DNA of 64,000 bases. Source: GCA-958296115 sp965222445 (lineage in GTDB: Bacteria; Chloroflexota; Dehalococcoidia; Lucifugimonadales; CAJWER01). The notes under the pieces are model-generated. The model did no database searches. It was not told where the DNA came from and worked only from the letters and a program-made list of their open reading frames with translations. Positions 51,746 to 60,444 of this stretch are shown one piece after another. Within the stretch, counting starts at the first letter, position 1. Every line of letters begins with the position of its first letter. The DNA is taken from positions 682,001 through 746,000 of the forward strand of contig CBDCTY010000002.1 in the NCBI GenBank assembly GCA_965222445.1, in the 5' to 3' direction. Made by a program: the position numbers and the translations under genes.

Positions 51746-52825
51746 CTAGGCCTTCGTGAGCATGGCCTCACAGAGGTGGGCCGCGTCCACGAGGTCAGGG
51801 ATGGTCACATATTCGTCCACGGTGTGCATATTGTGGTCGGCCATGCCTACGACAACGGCGTTGATGCCGTTCTGGTGAAAGATATTGCCGTCGGAGCCGC
51901 CCCCCGTGGGCTTCATGGTTGGTTCCATGCCGAGGCCCCTGATGGCGTCCTGTATGCGTGCCAAGAGAGGATTGTCGTCGGTGATCCTGTACCTCTCGAA
52001 CTCGGTCACGTAGTCGGCGTCGATGGTGGCTTCGGGGAACATGCCCCTGACATTCTCCAGAACTCCGTCGATCTGCTGGTGTATGTCGTCGATGGCCTCG
52101 AGGTTCAGGCTCCTGAACTCGCCGACCACGGTCGCGCTCGCAGGTACCGCGTTCCTGACGGAGCCTCCCTCGATCGTGCCCACGTTGAAGGTGGTCTCGC
52201 CGTCGAGCCTTCCCTGCGGCAGCCTGGTGATCATCTCGGAAGCTATGCGGATGGCCGAGAGTCCCTTTTCGGGCTCCACGCCCGCATGGGCGGCGCGGCC
52301 TTCGACGACGAACTTGAAGCCTATGTAGGTGGGGGTTGCATTGGTTATGCGGCTGGGCGGCCCCTCGCCGTCGAAGACGACGGAGTCCGTGGCCGTAATC
52401 ATTGAGTAGTCGAGGTTGCGGGCGCCAAGCAGCCCGGGCTCCTCGGCCCGCGTGAAGCACACCTCGATGGGAGCGTGACCGCCGCCGTCCTCGAGGACGG
52501 ACTGCAGGCCTTCGAGTATGGCGGACACGCCGGCCTTGCAGTCGCCGCCGAGTATCGTAGTGCCATCCGACACAATGCGGTCCCCCACGACGGAGGGCTT
52601 GACTCCGCGGCCGGGCTCCACAGTGTCCATGTGGGCCGAAAGCAGCAGGGGATTCTCGCCGCCGTCGCCGGCAATGATGTTGCCGTAGCTGTCGGTCTCC
52701 ACGTCGAGCCTTAGCGCCTCTAGGCGCCGGATGAGGTCCTCGGCGATCTCGTCTTCATGGTGGGAAGGGCTGTCAATGGTCACCACGTCGAAGAAGGTGC
52801 CGACCAGTCGGTCTCGGTTGATCAT
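51746..52825 (-). CDS. M20-family peptidase (PepT-like)
   Basis: 359 residues. Zinc aminopeptidase/deacylase fold: SAHMDTVEPG (His-x-Asp), GGDCKAGVSAILE (bridging Asp), FTRAEEPGLLGARN (Glu-Glu) and HNMHTVDEYVTI (final His). The dimerisation domain (FKFVVEGRAAHAGVEPEKG) is present. The tripeptidase T subgroup is the closest look, but a carboxypeptidase or deacylase is possible. In the larA cluster. Confidence 0.88.
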   Translation of the reverse strand: MINRDRLVGTFFDVVTIDSPSHHEDEIAEDLIRRLEALRLDVETDSYGNIIAGDGGENPLLLSAHMDTVEPGRGVKPSVVGDRIVSDGTTILGGDCKAGVSAILEGLQSVLEDGGGHAPIEVCFTRAEEPGLLGARNLDYSMITATDSVVFDGEGPPSRITNATPTYIGFKFVVEGRAAHAGVEPEKGLSAIRIASEMITRLPQGRLDGETTFNVGTIEGGSVRNAVPASATVVGEFRSLNLEAIDDIHQQIDGVLENVRGMFPEATIDADYVTEFERYRITDDNPLLARIQDAIRGLGMEPTMKPTGGGSDGNIFHQNGINAVVVGMADHNMHTVDEYVTIPDLVDAAHLCEAMLTKA

Positions 52826-53323
52826 TCAGGTCTCCAATGAGTAGTCGCGTTTCTTCTTGACGAGGATAACATGGACACCCAAGGCGTCAGCTCGCTTCAG
52901 GCATTGAGGATCAGCGCGGTATCCTTGGACGACTGCCGCGGAGTCTTCTTGGAATACGACGCTCAAGGCATCGGCGCTCTGCCGGACCAACTCTATCTCT
53001 GACCCCTCGATGTAGTTGGCAAGCTCGACTGCTACCCAGACCGGCGATCCGTCGTCCCGGCGAATGCGGCGGAAGATGGTCGGCGTTGCGGCGATTCGAT
53101 CCTCTTGCTCATCAGAGATGAGACCGGTTTGGAGTGCCTCATCGACCGGCTCGACAAGATCAGGGTGGTCTTGCTGGGTGTAGCTGGTCATCATTCGTGT
53201 CTCGCGATGCCCAATCCTCCGGGACACATGGCTACGAAGTCCACGATAAAGGTCCAAGTCCGGGACCTTGAAGTACTCTCGGCCGACTTCGGGCTTGGCA
53301 ATGCCAGTCTCGCTATTCTCCAT
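52826..53323 (-). CDS. Unknown protein, possibly PD-(D/E)XK nuclease-like
   Basis: 165 residues ending one base before the peptidase start. RDDGSPVWVAVELANYIEGSEIE followed by SADALSVVFQEDSAAVV resembles the DxxExK-like core of some small PD-(D/E)XK relatives, but this is a weak visual resemblance and the Lys is replaced. Lower GC than neighbours. No role can be given. Confidence 0.5.
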   Translation of the reverse strand: MENSETGIAKPEVGREYFKVPDLDLYRGLRSHVSRRIGHRETRMMTSYTQQDHPDLVEPVDEALQTGLISDEQEDRIAATPTIFRRIRRDDGSPVWVAVELANYIEGSEIELVRQSADALSVVFQEDSAAVVQGYRADPQCLKRADALGVHVILVKKKRDYSLET

Positions 53324-53366
53324 GGCCTGGATTATACCACCGACGCTAGCTGCCTCTACGCAGGCG

Positions 53367-54473
53367 CTACCTTACGGCGACCGGGCTGCCTGTGCGGCCG
53401 GACTCAACAGCGGCCTCTACGGTCGCCGCTATTGCCCGCCCTGCTCTCGCGTCCAGGGGAGTCGGGCCGCCGGTGTCTATCGCGCGAGCGAAGCTCTCCA
53501 CCATGAGGAAATCGCCCTCGTTGCCGACACGCCGGTGGTACGGCCCCTTGACCTGTTCGCGGTGATAGACGGCAACCTCTGGGCGGGACTCGTTCACCAC
53601 GAGCGCACCCTTCGATCCGAGCACCAATATCTTGATCATGGCGCCGTCGGTATGGCCGCCGCTCCCGATCCGGCCGATGGTCAACGACCCTACGATGCCG
53701 CGCTCCATCTCCAACGTCACCGAAGCGAGGTCCTCCACATCGTTGTCGACGTTGACCTGGTGGAAGTGGGAGGCGGTACGGGCGAATACGCGCTCGACAT
53801 CCGCCCCTATCAGCATGCGTATGTACGCCAGAGGATATATCCCCTCTATCTTCAGCTCGCCCATCGGCTCCGACCCTACGCCGCCGTCCCGGCCCGTCGC
53901 GTGGGCCTGCTTCTGGTACTCGTACCAGTCAATGGGCGGATCGTCCGGCTTCCGTGAACCCTTGGGAGGTCCGGCGTCGGAGGCGAAGTAGAAGTCGACA
54001 TGGATGGCGTGAGGCAGCCCGATGGCGCCGCTCTCGATAGCCTCGCGCGTCTGGACGAGGGATGGCATGAAGTTGCGGCTCCACATCATGAACTTCACCC
54101 CGTTGCGCTCCACCGCCTCGACCGCCCTGTCGCACTCGGCCACGCTCGTGGACATCGGCTTGTCCTGGATAACGTGGAGGCCCGCGTCCGCGGCTCGGAC
54201 GGCAAGATCGCAGTGCCGCTCCGCCTGGGAGCTGATCACTGCCACCTGTGCGCCATAGTCTCTGATCGCCTTCCCGACATCGCGGATATAGGGTACGCCG
54301 AGGTCCTGGGCAAGCTGCGCGTTGCGCTCGTGCGCCCACTCGCCCTGGTCGGCATCGTCGGCAACGACTACGGGCTCGAATCTGGGGTGCGCGGCGACGC
54401 CTAGCGGGACGTACTCATGCTTCACTGCGCTGAGGGCCGCAAACCGAAATACGGCGGGGTCAGTCGAGCCCAT
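53367..54473 (-). CDS. Gfo/Idh/MocA family oxidoreductase
   Basis: 368 residues from ATG 54473; a longer start would overlap the next gene heavily. LHVIQDKPMSTSVAECDRAVE carries the catalytic Lys in DKP, and the second domain begins FMMWSRNFMPSLVQTREAIE. The N-terminal Rossmann repeat is atypical (RFAALSAVKHEYVPLG instead of a clear GxGxxG), so cofactor affinity may differ. Overlaps the next gene by 14 bases. Confidence 0.85.
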   Translation of the reverse strand: MGSTDPAVFRFAALSAVKHEYVPLGVAAHPRFEPVVVADDADQGEWAHERNAQLAQDLGVPYIRDVGKAIRDYGAQVAVISSQAERHCDLAVRAADAGLHVIQDKPMSTSVAECDRAVEAVERNGVKFMMWSRNFMPSLVQTREAIESGAIGLPHAIHVDFYFASDAGPPKGSRKPDDPPIDWYEYQKQAHATGRDGGVGSEPMGELKIEGIYPLAYIRMLIGADVERVFARTASHFHQVNVDNDVEDLASVTLEMERGIVGSLTIGRIGSGGHTDGAMIKILVLGSKGALVVNESRPEVAVYHREQVKGPYHRRVGNEGDFLMVESFARAIDTGGPTPLDARAGRAIAATVEAAVESGRTGSPVAVR

Positions 54474-55461
54474 ATCGACCTCCCGCGGGCCTGGCGGTCT
54501 TGCCGCAAGACATCGACTCCGCCGCAGCTTCTGCGACGATGACGGCGCTTCGCCCATCGACACCGGTCGGCGCTGGGTCGCGGCCCTCGCGGATCGCGTC
54601 GACGAACTCCTGGAGCTGCGCCAGGATGTGCCCGACACCGTGCCCAGGACCGAGGGCCCGGGTTCCTCCGTCCCCGTACACGAGGTTGACGTTGTGGTGA
54701 TCGTCCACGTATGCGGCTCCCTTCGAGCCTATCATCGACAGGAAGTGGTACCCCGGCCCCTGCGGAAGGCTGGCCGAGTAGTCGATGACCGCCATCCCGT
54801 CCCCGTCAAATCCTAGGTGCACCTGGACGTAGTCAGGCTCGTCAGTGCTCCCATGGGAGACCCTCCGCCCGGTGGCGTAGACCTCCGTGGGTAGGCTGCC
54901 AAAGATCCAGATCGCCAGATCGATGTCCGCGGTGAGGTCGCGCACGACGTCGCATCCCTGCCCACCTTGGAGCAGGGGCCAGCTTCCGGTAGCTAGAGGC
55001 TCCCAGCGGTGAATGCGGAGGAGCCCCGGCGTGCCCAGCTCACCGGAGTCGAGCGCCTCCCGAACGGTCGCGCCCGCGGGAGCAAAGCGGGCCAGATTCC
55101 CCGCCATGAGCCGAACGCCCGACTTCATGGCGGCATCTACAACGGCATCGGCTTCCTCCGACGACAGCGCAATCGGCGTCTCGACCAGAACGTGCTTGCC
55201 CGCACGGGCCGCCTTCAATGCCAGCTGGGCATGGGACTGAGCCTGCGAGTCAATCACAACCGCGTCGAACGAGTCGCCGTGCGCTGCCAGAAGATCGTCG
55301 ATCGAGGCTCCCGATGCCAACACGCCAAGAGCGCCTCGCGCCGCAGCAGCAGCCTCGGGATCGGCGTCCGCCACTGCCGTGATCGTTGCGCCGCGCAGAC
55401 GCGATGAGACGGCGGCGTAGGATGCCGCCCCGCCACAGCCTATGAGGGCTAAACGGATCAT
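54460..55461 (-). CDS. Gfo/Idh/MocA family protein with ETP in place of EKP
   Basis: 333 residues. Begins IRLALIGCGGAASYAAVSSR with the Rossmann motif, but the catalytic EKP is VLVETPIALSSEEAD, so the lysine that this family uses for hydride transfer is Thr. It may be a non-catalytic partner of the neighbour that overlaps it, or use another residue. The second domain and the C-terminal LQEFVDAIREGRDPAPTG region are intact. Confidence 0.85.
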   Translation of the reverse strand: MIRLALIGCGGAASYAAVSSRLRGATITAVADADPEAAAAARGALGVLASGASIDDLLAAHGDSFDAVVIDSQAQSHAQLALKAARAGKHVLVETPIALSSEEADAVVDAAMKSGVRLMAGNLARFAPAGATVREALDSGELGTPGLLRIHRWEPLATGSWPLLQGGQGCDVVRDLTADIDLAIWIFGSLPTEVYATGRRVSHGSTDEPDYVQVHLGFDGDGMAVIDYSASLPQGPGYHFLSMIGSKGAAYVDDHHNVNLVYGDGGTRALGPGHGVGHILAQLQEFVDAIREGRDPAPTGVDGRSAVIVAEAAAESMSCGKTARPAGGRYGLD

Positions 55462-55892
55462 TCGTCTAGCTGCATCAGCTCGATCCAGTTGCCCTCCGGG
55501 TCCTGAAGGTAGCAGGCTGTCCGGCCCGGGGCCACGTCGGTCGGCGGGTTCATGATCTGGGCGTCGCTCGCCGACACCCTGTCGAAGGCAGCCCTAATGT
55601 CGTCTACGAGAAAGCACAGATGGCTCCCGCCCAGGACGCTCCGCTCCTCTGTTGGACGCTCCCCTGGGGGCGGGTTCAGGTACTGAATCAACTCCAGGAT
55701 GTGGTCGCCGCCCGGCACGCCGAGCAACGCTATCCGAAGGTGGGCGCCGTCGTAGCCGACAACCTGATCGATACCGGCGCCGGTCCGCTCGTACCGGCGC
55801 TGGACCTCCAGCCCCACGACGCCGCTGTAGAACGCCGCCGCCCTGTCGAGGTCGCGTACGACGAAACCCGTATGGTGCAGCCGTTTAACCAT
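55458..55892 (-). CDS. VOC family protein
   Basis: 144 residues. Glyoxalase fold: begins HHTGFVVRDLDRAAAFYSGVVGLEV and ends CYLQDPEGNWIELMQL, with His7 and late Glu as likely metal ligands. Such proteins include dioxygenases, epimerases and lyases. Overlaps the next gene by 4 bases, so it is in the same operon. Confidence 0.9.
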   Translation of the reverse strand: MVKRLHHTGFVVRDLDRAAAFYSGVVGLEVQRRYERTGAGIDQVVGYDGAHLRIALLGVPGGDHILELIQYLNPPPGERPTEERSVLGGSHLCFLVDDIRAAFDRVSASDAQIMNPPTDVAPGRTACYLQDPEGNWIELMQLDE

Positions 55893-55917
55893 TTCAAAGC
55901 TCCTGCGAATACTATTC

Positions 55918-56877
55918 CTATGTAGAGGAGGGAGGAGAGTCCGAGAGCCGGTCGATGGCCGCGAGCGCAGTCCCCACCCGTTGCCTGAGTGCCGTCACGG
56001 CCTCGTCGTCCCACGCGTAGAACCCCTTGCCGGACTTCACGCCGAACTCGCCGCGCTCTACCATCTCTTCGATGATCGCCGGCGAGTCGCCCGACGACTC
56101 TATCGCGGGGAATAGCTGCTCGATGATGTGCAGGATCGTGTCCCAGCCCGCAAGGTCGAATACCTCCAGCGGCCCAGCAACGGCGAGCCTGCGCCCGAAG
56201 CTGCTGGTAACCACGGTGTCCACGTCCTCCGGGCTGGCGATGCCGGCGGCGACGATCGACAGCGCCTCCCGTAGTAGGGCGAACTGCAGCCGGTTGCCGA
56301 TGAACCCCAGCGACTCCTTCTGAAGGACGACCGGACGCTTGCCGATCCTAGTGAAGAGGCCCGTCGTCACTTCCAGCGCCTCGTCGGACGTCTCGGGACC
56401 CCTCACGACCTCGACGAGCGGTAGCAGGTATGGCGGGTTCCACCAGTTCGCGACCAGCACCCTGTCCGGACGCTTGGTGGCCGGGGCGAGCTGGCTGGTC
56501 ATGAAGGACGACGTGTTGCTGGTCAGAACCGTGCGCTCCGGGCAGGCCTTGTCCAGAGCCTCGAACACGCTCAGCTTCAGGGGCATGTCCTCGAACACGG
56601 CCTCGACCACGAAGTCGACCTCGGCCATGCTCTCTTCCAGGGACGTGCTCGTGTGAATCCTCGCGGGCACCGCCTGCTCGTCCTCATCGCTCGCCAGCCC
56701 CAATCCGCGAAGTACGCCGAGGTTGATCTTCACGTTTGCCAGGGCGTCGGCCAGCCTCTCGTCGTCCAGGTCGTTCAGCATGACGTCGTAGCCGCGAAGG
56801 GCGAACTGTAGCGCAATGCCGTGGCCCATGAGGCCCGCACCGACTACACCGATTCGCGTGATGCTGGAAGCGTCCAT
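55918..56877 (-). CDS. 3-hydroxyacyl-CoA dehydrogenase family protein
   Basis: 319 residues from ATG 56877 (a start further out would add 13 unlike residues). NAD site GVVGAGLMGHGIALQFA; the catalytic region NWWNPPYLLPLVEVVRG has the His of NPx replaced by NPPYLLP, a change from the HFFNPxxxMxLVE of beta-oxidation enzymes, so it may act on a non-CoA hydroxy acid such as carnitine or gulonate. The C-terminal domain with GFIGNRLQFALLREA and VKSGKGFYAWD is complete. Confidence 0.85.
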   Translation of the reverse strand: MDASSITRIGVVGAGLMGHGIALQFALRGYDVMLNDLDDERLADALANVKINLGVLRGLGLASDEDEQAVPARIHTSTSLEESMAEVDFVVEAVFEDMPLKLSVFEALDKACPERTVLTSNTSSFMTSQLAPATKRPDRVLVANWWNPPYLLPLVEVVRGPETSDEALEVTTGLFTRIGKRPVVLQKESLGFIGNRLQFALLREALSIVAAGIASPEDVDTVVTSSFGRRLAVAGPLEVFDLAGWDTILHIIEQLFPAIESSGDSPAIIEEMVERGEFGVKSGKGFYAWDDEAVTALRQRVGTALAAIDRLSDSPPSST

Positions 56878-56949
56878 AACAACAGGGAGATTATCGGGGA
56901 TGGCCTGTGGTGTCAACGTGCCGGAGCAGCCGAAGCCCGCTCGCGGCCG

Positions 56950-58236
56950 CTACTCGACGTCCGGGTCTATCCCCATGCGTTCCAGCAGGCCAAGAAACTC
57001 CTGGTAGCTGGACACCTGCTCGACCGTCTTGACGAACGAGACCGTGTCCGGGTGGGCGGCCCTCAGGGCTCGGACCTGCGGGCCTATGGGGCTCACTGAT
57101 GACGGCCCCTCGGCGTACCGACCCCTGAAGGCCAGGTACGCCTGGTTGAGCTTTCGCAGCCGGTACCCTCCCAGCCGGAGGCGCCACCACCGCTGCTTCA
57201 TGTACTTCTCGGCCTCCTCTACCCTGCCCTGCAACAGAAGGTCGTCCACGGTGCGACGGGTCTCGCGCATCTCGCTCGTGAAGAATGTGTCGCGCTGATG
57301 GCGCGGGAGGTAGCGGCTCTGCCCGATTGTCAGGTCGCCTCCCATCCGCACGAACACGTCGTCGCCCAGCTCGTTGCCGGCGAGCTCAGCCACCGTCTCG
57401 TTCAGGCTGAACATCTCCGGAGACCTGCGCCAGTTCCAGCCCAGCGGCCTGAAGAACAGGTACGCGTGGAGCCACTCGTGAGCGGATGTCCTAAGGACGG
57501 CCCGCAACGGCGCCTGATCGGAGACGATGGTGGGATAGGTGGAGAGTCCAGCGAGGTTGTCCACCAGACCCGACAGGTCGTGCTTCTCGAGGATCTCCCG
57601 CTCTATCCGGTCACGCTCCAGAGGGGGCAGATCGGGAGAGAGCAAGACCTGCTCCACGACCTCTATGTGGTCGCGACGCGACGTGTTGAGGACGGTTGGC
57701 GGCTCCTCGAAGCTCACGTCTACAGGAGGAAACAGGAGACCGAATCTCGAAGCGAGTCCGGCGTGCGTGAGAACGGCGTCCATCTCCGCCTCGACTATCT
57801 CTTCGGCAAGGGGTCTGAGACCGTCGCGGCTGGCGGAGAGCTCCCTGAGATAGTCGCGGGCCGCCTCGACTCGCGCGCGTCCCCCGGCTCCCGGAGACGC
57901 GCCTCCAACACTCGCCTGGACGCCCTCCAGCCTCCGCTCCTGCCGCCGGGCGAGCCGGGTCGCTTCCATGTACTCGTCGACGACTTCAAGCCTCTGTGCA
58001 CGGTCGAGCCGCCTACCCCTGGCCAGGCCGTGTCCGATGTTCAGCCACTTGGCCGGTAGGTTGGACGCCTCCCACCTGAAGACCGAGAACCTGTACTCCA
58101 GCCCGGCCTCGACCCCGGGCGACGGCCTGAAGGCCTCGGGGGCCAGCCACACGAACAGAATGAAGAGGAGTGCGACCTTGAGATTGCGGCGGGTGAAGAT
58201 GCAGGATAGAGCATCTCTCCCCCTCGACCAATTCAT
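56950..58236 (-). CDS. Membrane-anchored zinc metallopeptidase-like protein
   Basis: 428 residues. One membrane helix (about 17-37) anchors a soluble part. HEWLH at 253-257 and the downstream LNETVAELAGNE with a possible Glu zinc ligand form a gluzincin-like site (HExxH...E). No family name is certain. An Arg-rich stretch (about 95-110) and an extracellular orientation are suggested. It sits in the long minus-strand run but has no obvious link to the dehydrogenases. Confidence 0.72.
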   Translation of the reverse strand: MNWSRGRDALSCIFTRRNLKVALLFILFVWLAPEAFRPSPGVEAGLEYRFSVFRWEASNLPAKWLNIGHGLARGRRLDRAQRLEVVDEYMEATRLARRQERRLEGVQASVGGASPGAGGRARVEAARDYLRELSASRDGLRPLAEEIVEAEMDAVLTHAGLASRFGLLFPPVDVSFEEPPTVLNTSRRDHIEVVEQVLLSPDLPPLERDRIEREILEKHDLSGLVDNLAGLSTYPTIVSDQAPLRAVLRTSAHEWLHAYLFFRPLGWNWRRSPEMFSLNETVAELAGNELGDDVFVRMGGDLTIGQSRYLPRHQRDTFFTSEMRETRRTVDDLLLQGRVEEAEKYMKQRWWRLRLGGYRLRKLNQAYLAFRGRYAEGPSSVSPIGPQVRALRAAHPDTVSFVKTVEQVSSYQEFLGLLERMGIDPDVE

Positions 58237-58245
58237 GGCGCAGCA

Positions 58246-59328
58246 TCATGCAAAGTCTACGAACTTGACGCAGGTCGGCATCGGAACGTGGGCCGCGGGG
58301 CACGCCTGCACCAGATCGCCCGATACCTGGTCTATGCGGAACGTGACTATGGTGTCGCTGTCCTGGTTGGCTGCCAGCAGGAACTCGCCCGTAGGGTCGA
58401 TACCGAAGTTGCGCGGGGTCTCGCCCTGCGTCGACGTATGGCCGGTGGCCGTCAGCCGCCCCGTCTCCTTGTCGACGGAGAAGCGGGCAATGCTGTCGTG
58501 GCCGCGGTTGGACCCGTAGAGGAACCGCCCGTCCGGCGACACATGGACGTCCGCGCACGTGGTATCCCCGTCGAAGTCGTCCGGCAGAGTCGACACGGTG
58601 TGAATCTGCGCCAGCGTCCCCTGGTCAGCGTCGTAGTCGTAAGCGGTGACGGTGGAGTCGAGCTCGTCGATGGCGTATGCGAACCTGCCGTTCGGGTGGA
58701 AGTCGAAGTGGCGCGGGCCGGCACCCGGACTCGCAGCCACGGTGGCCGTTTCGTTGGGGACGAGTCGGCCACTGTCGGCCTCGAATCTGTAGGCCACCAC
58801 GTAGTCGGTGCCGAGGTCGGGCGCAAAGGCGAACCGGTTGGCCGCGTCGAGATTGATGGAGTGGGCGTGGGGCCCCTGCTGCCGCTGCGGGTTCACGCTG
58901 GAGCCCTCGTGCTGGGTGAAGCTCACCGGCTCGCCGAGGCCGCCGTCGTCCCCTATCGGGAAGGATGTAACGCTGCCGGAGCCGTAGTTCGCGAGGACAA
59001 GGTAACGGGCCGCATTGTCTACCTGGACGTGACACGGGATCGTCCCGCCGGTCCGCTGGATGCCGATGAGGCTAAGCTCGCCCGTCGGCCGGGCGATGGC
59101 ATAGGCCGCGACTATGCCGGTCGCCTCGCCCTCGTACTCGCTTATCTCAGATGTGACGTACAGGAAGCGCTGTCCGGGATCGACCGTCAGGAACGAGGGG
59201 TCCTCGAGCCCGGTCGCCTTGCTGGAATACGTCAGCTCGCCCGTCTCTCCGTCCATCGAGTAGACGTAGATTCCCTCGCTGTCCCTGCGGGTGTACGTCC
59301 CCACGTATACAAGATAGTCCGGAGCCAT
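58246..59328 (-). CDS. Lactonase family (YbhE/Pgl-type) seven-bladed propeller
   Basis: 360 residues. Starts YLVYVGTYTRRDSEGIYVYSM, the typical 6-phosphogluconolactonase/lactonase propeller opening, and contains PHAHSIN, PRHFDFHPNGRFAY and SPDGRFLYGSNRGHDSI, the family's Asp/His-rich blade motifs. Members hydrolyse sugar lactones, such as those made by Gfo/Idh/MocA enzymes; that would fit this cluster. Confidence 0.9.
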   Translation of the reverse strand: MAPDYLVYVGTYTRRDSEGIYVYSMDGETGELTYSSKATGLEDPSFLTVDPGQRFLYVTSEISEYEGEATGIVAAYAIARPTGELSLIGIQRTGGTIPCHVQVDNAARYLVLANYGSGSVTSFPIGDDGGLGEPVSFTQHEGSSVNPQRQQGPHAHSINLDAANRFAFAPDLGTDYVVAYRFEADSGRLVPNETATVAASPGAGPRHFDFHPNGRFAYAIDELDSTVTAYDYDADQGTLAQIHTVSTLPDDFDGDTTCADVHVSPDGRFLYGSNRGHDSIARFSVDKETGRLTATGHTSTQGETPRNFGIDPTGEFLLAANQDSDTIVTFRIDQVSGDLVQACPAAHVPMPTCVKFVDFA

Positions 59329-59431
59329 TGCATATCCCCCTATCCGGAGTGCGCGCCGCCAACGAGCCCGGCGGTGGCCAGCCGATCTGCAGTTACGTCA
59401 GATCAGTCAGTCAGTCGAGAGGAGCGCCGCT

Positions 59432-60184
59432 CTACTCCACCGTCACCGGGTTGGTGAGCACCCCGATCTCGGGGATCTCGATGTCCACCACGTCGCCCTC
59501 GTGAAGATCGACCTGTGTCCCGCCGGTGCCTGTATAGATGATGTCCCCAGGCCCCAGGGTGACCGACTGGCTGATGTAGCTGATGCATGCCGCGGTATCG
59601 TGCACCATGTTCGATGTCAGGCAGTGCTGCACCTGCTCGCCGTTCACCCTGGCGAATATCTCCAGCTCGTTGGGGTTCAGGCCGGTCACGATGTAGGGCC
59701 CGATCGGCGAGAAGGTATCGGACGCCTTGGCCCGCCAGAAGGTTGGATCGCTCGCCTGCCAGTCTCGGGCGCTCACGTCGTTGCCGCAGGTGTACCCGAA
59801 CACGTAGTCGAGAGCCTCGGCCTCCGACACGTTGCGGCAGGGCTTGCCAATGATCGCCACCAGCTCGGCCTCCTCCTGCACACTGCCCGCCCGGCCCGGC
59901 GCCACTATGGTGTCGCCTGGGCCGATGACTGAGTTGGGTGTCTTCGTGTAGACCTGCGGGTAGGCGGGGGGCTCCCCGCCCGCGAGATGGTCCATGTAGT
60001 TGCCGCCCATGAAGAAGACAATGTACGGACTGACCGGCGCAAGCAGCTTCACGTCCGAAACGGCGCGAACCGGCCCGACAGCCTCGTACTCCCCGAACGG
60101 CGCCGCGCTTATCTGCGTGACGGCGTCCCCCTCCACTATCCCGTAGGCTATCTCACCCTCAGCCTCGAACCTGGCGAATTTCAT
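59432..60184 (-). CDS. Fumarylacetoacetate hydrolase family protein
   Basis: 250 residues. C-C hydrolase/hydratase fold: KTPNSVIGPGDTI, the metal-ligand EEAELVAIIGK and YVFGYTCGNDVSARDWQ, then GDIIYTGTGGTQV. Typical activities are cleavage of acylpyruvates and 2-keto-3-deoxy acid handling. Promoter end of the minus-strand run; the stop region is followed by a 103-base gap to the lactonase gene. Confidence 0.9.
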   Translation of the reverse strand: MKFARFEAEGEIAYGIVEGDAVTQISAAPFGEYEAVGPVRAVSDVKLLAPVSPYIVFFMGGNYMDHLAGGEPPAYPQVYTKTPNSVIGPGDTIVAPGRAGSVQEEAELVAIIGKPCRNVSEAEALDYVFGYTCGNDVSARDWQASDPTFWRAKASDTFSPIGPYIVTGLNPNELEIFARVNGEQVQHCLTSNMVHDTAACISYISQSVTLGPGDIIYTGTGGTQVDLHEGDVVDIEIPEIGVLTNPVTVE

Positions 60185-60444
60185 GGCATTACCCCCTTTG
60201 TCTCAGCCGCAATCTACCCATATGGACGCCCGGTGTCAACATCCATCCACGTCCCGTAGTCCCACTCAATCCTGTGCAGGCTAGGATGCTTGACCGGATT
60301 CCGCTAAGATGAGCGGCGTGCCCGGCGGTCTTGGATCTGGTCCAGCAGACGCGCCAGACCGAGGTGACGGACAGGTACCGCATAGAGTACAAGGTGATGC
60401 CCGACAAGGGCGAGCAAGGTAGATTAGAGACACGAGGAGCGGCC

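Noticed and set aside
60331..60444. Start of the CBS-HEPN gene at 60331
   Set aside because: The extra 38 residues have no domain and no ribosome binding site; GAGGAG precedes ATG 60445. The upstream bases may be an old remnant but I cannot identify it.
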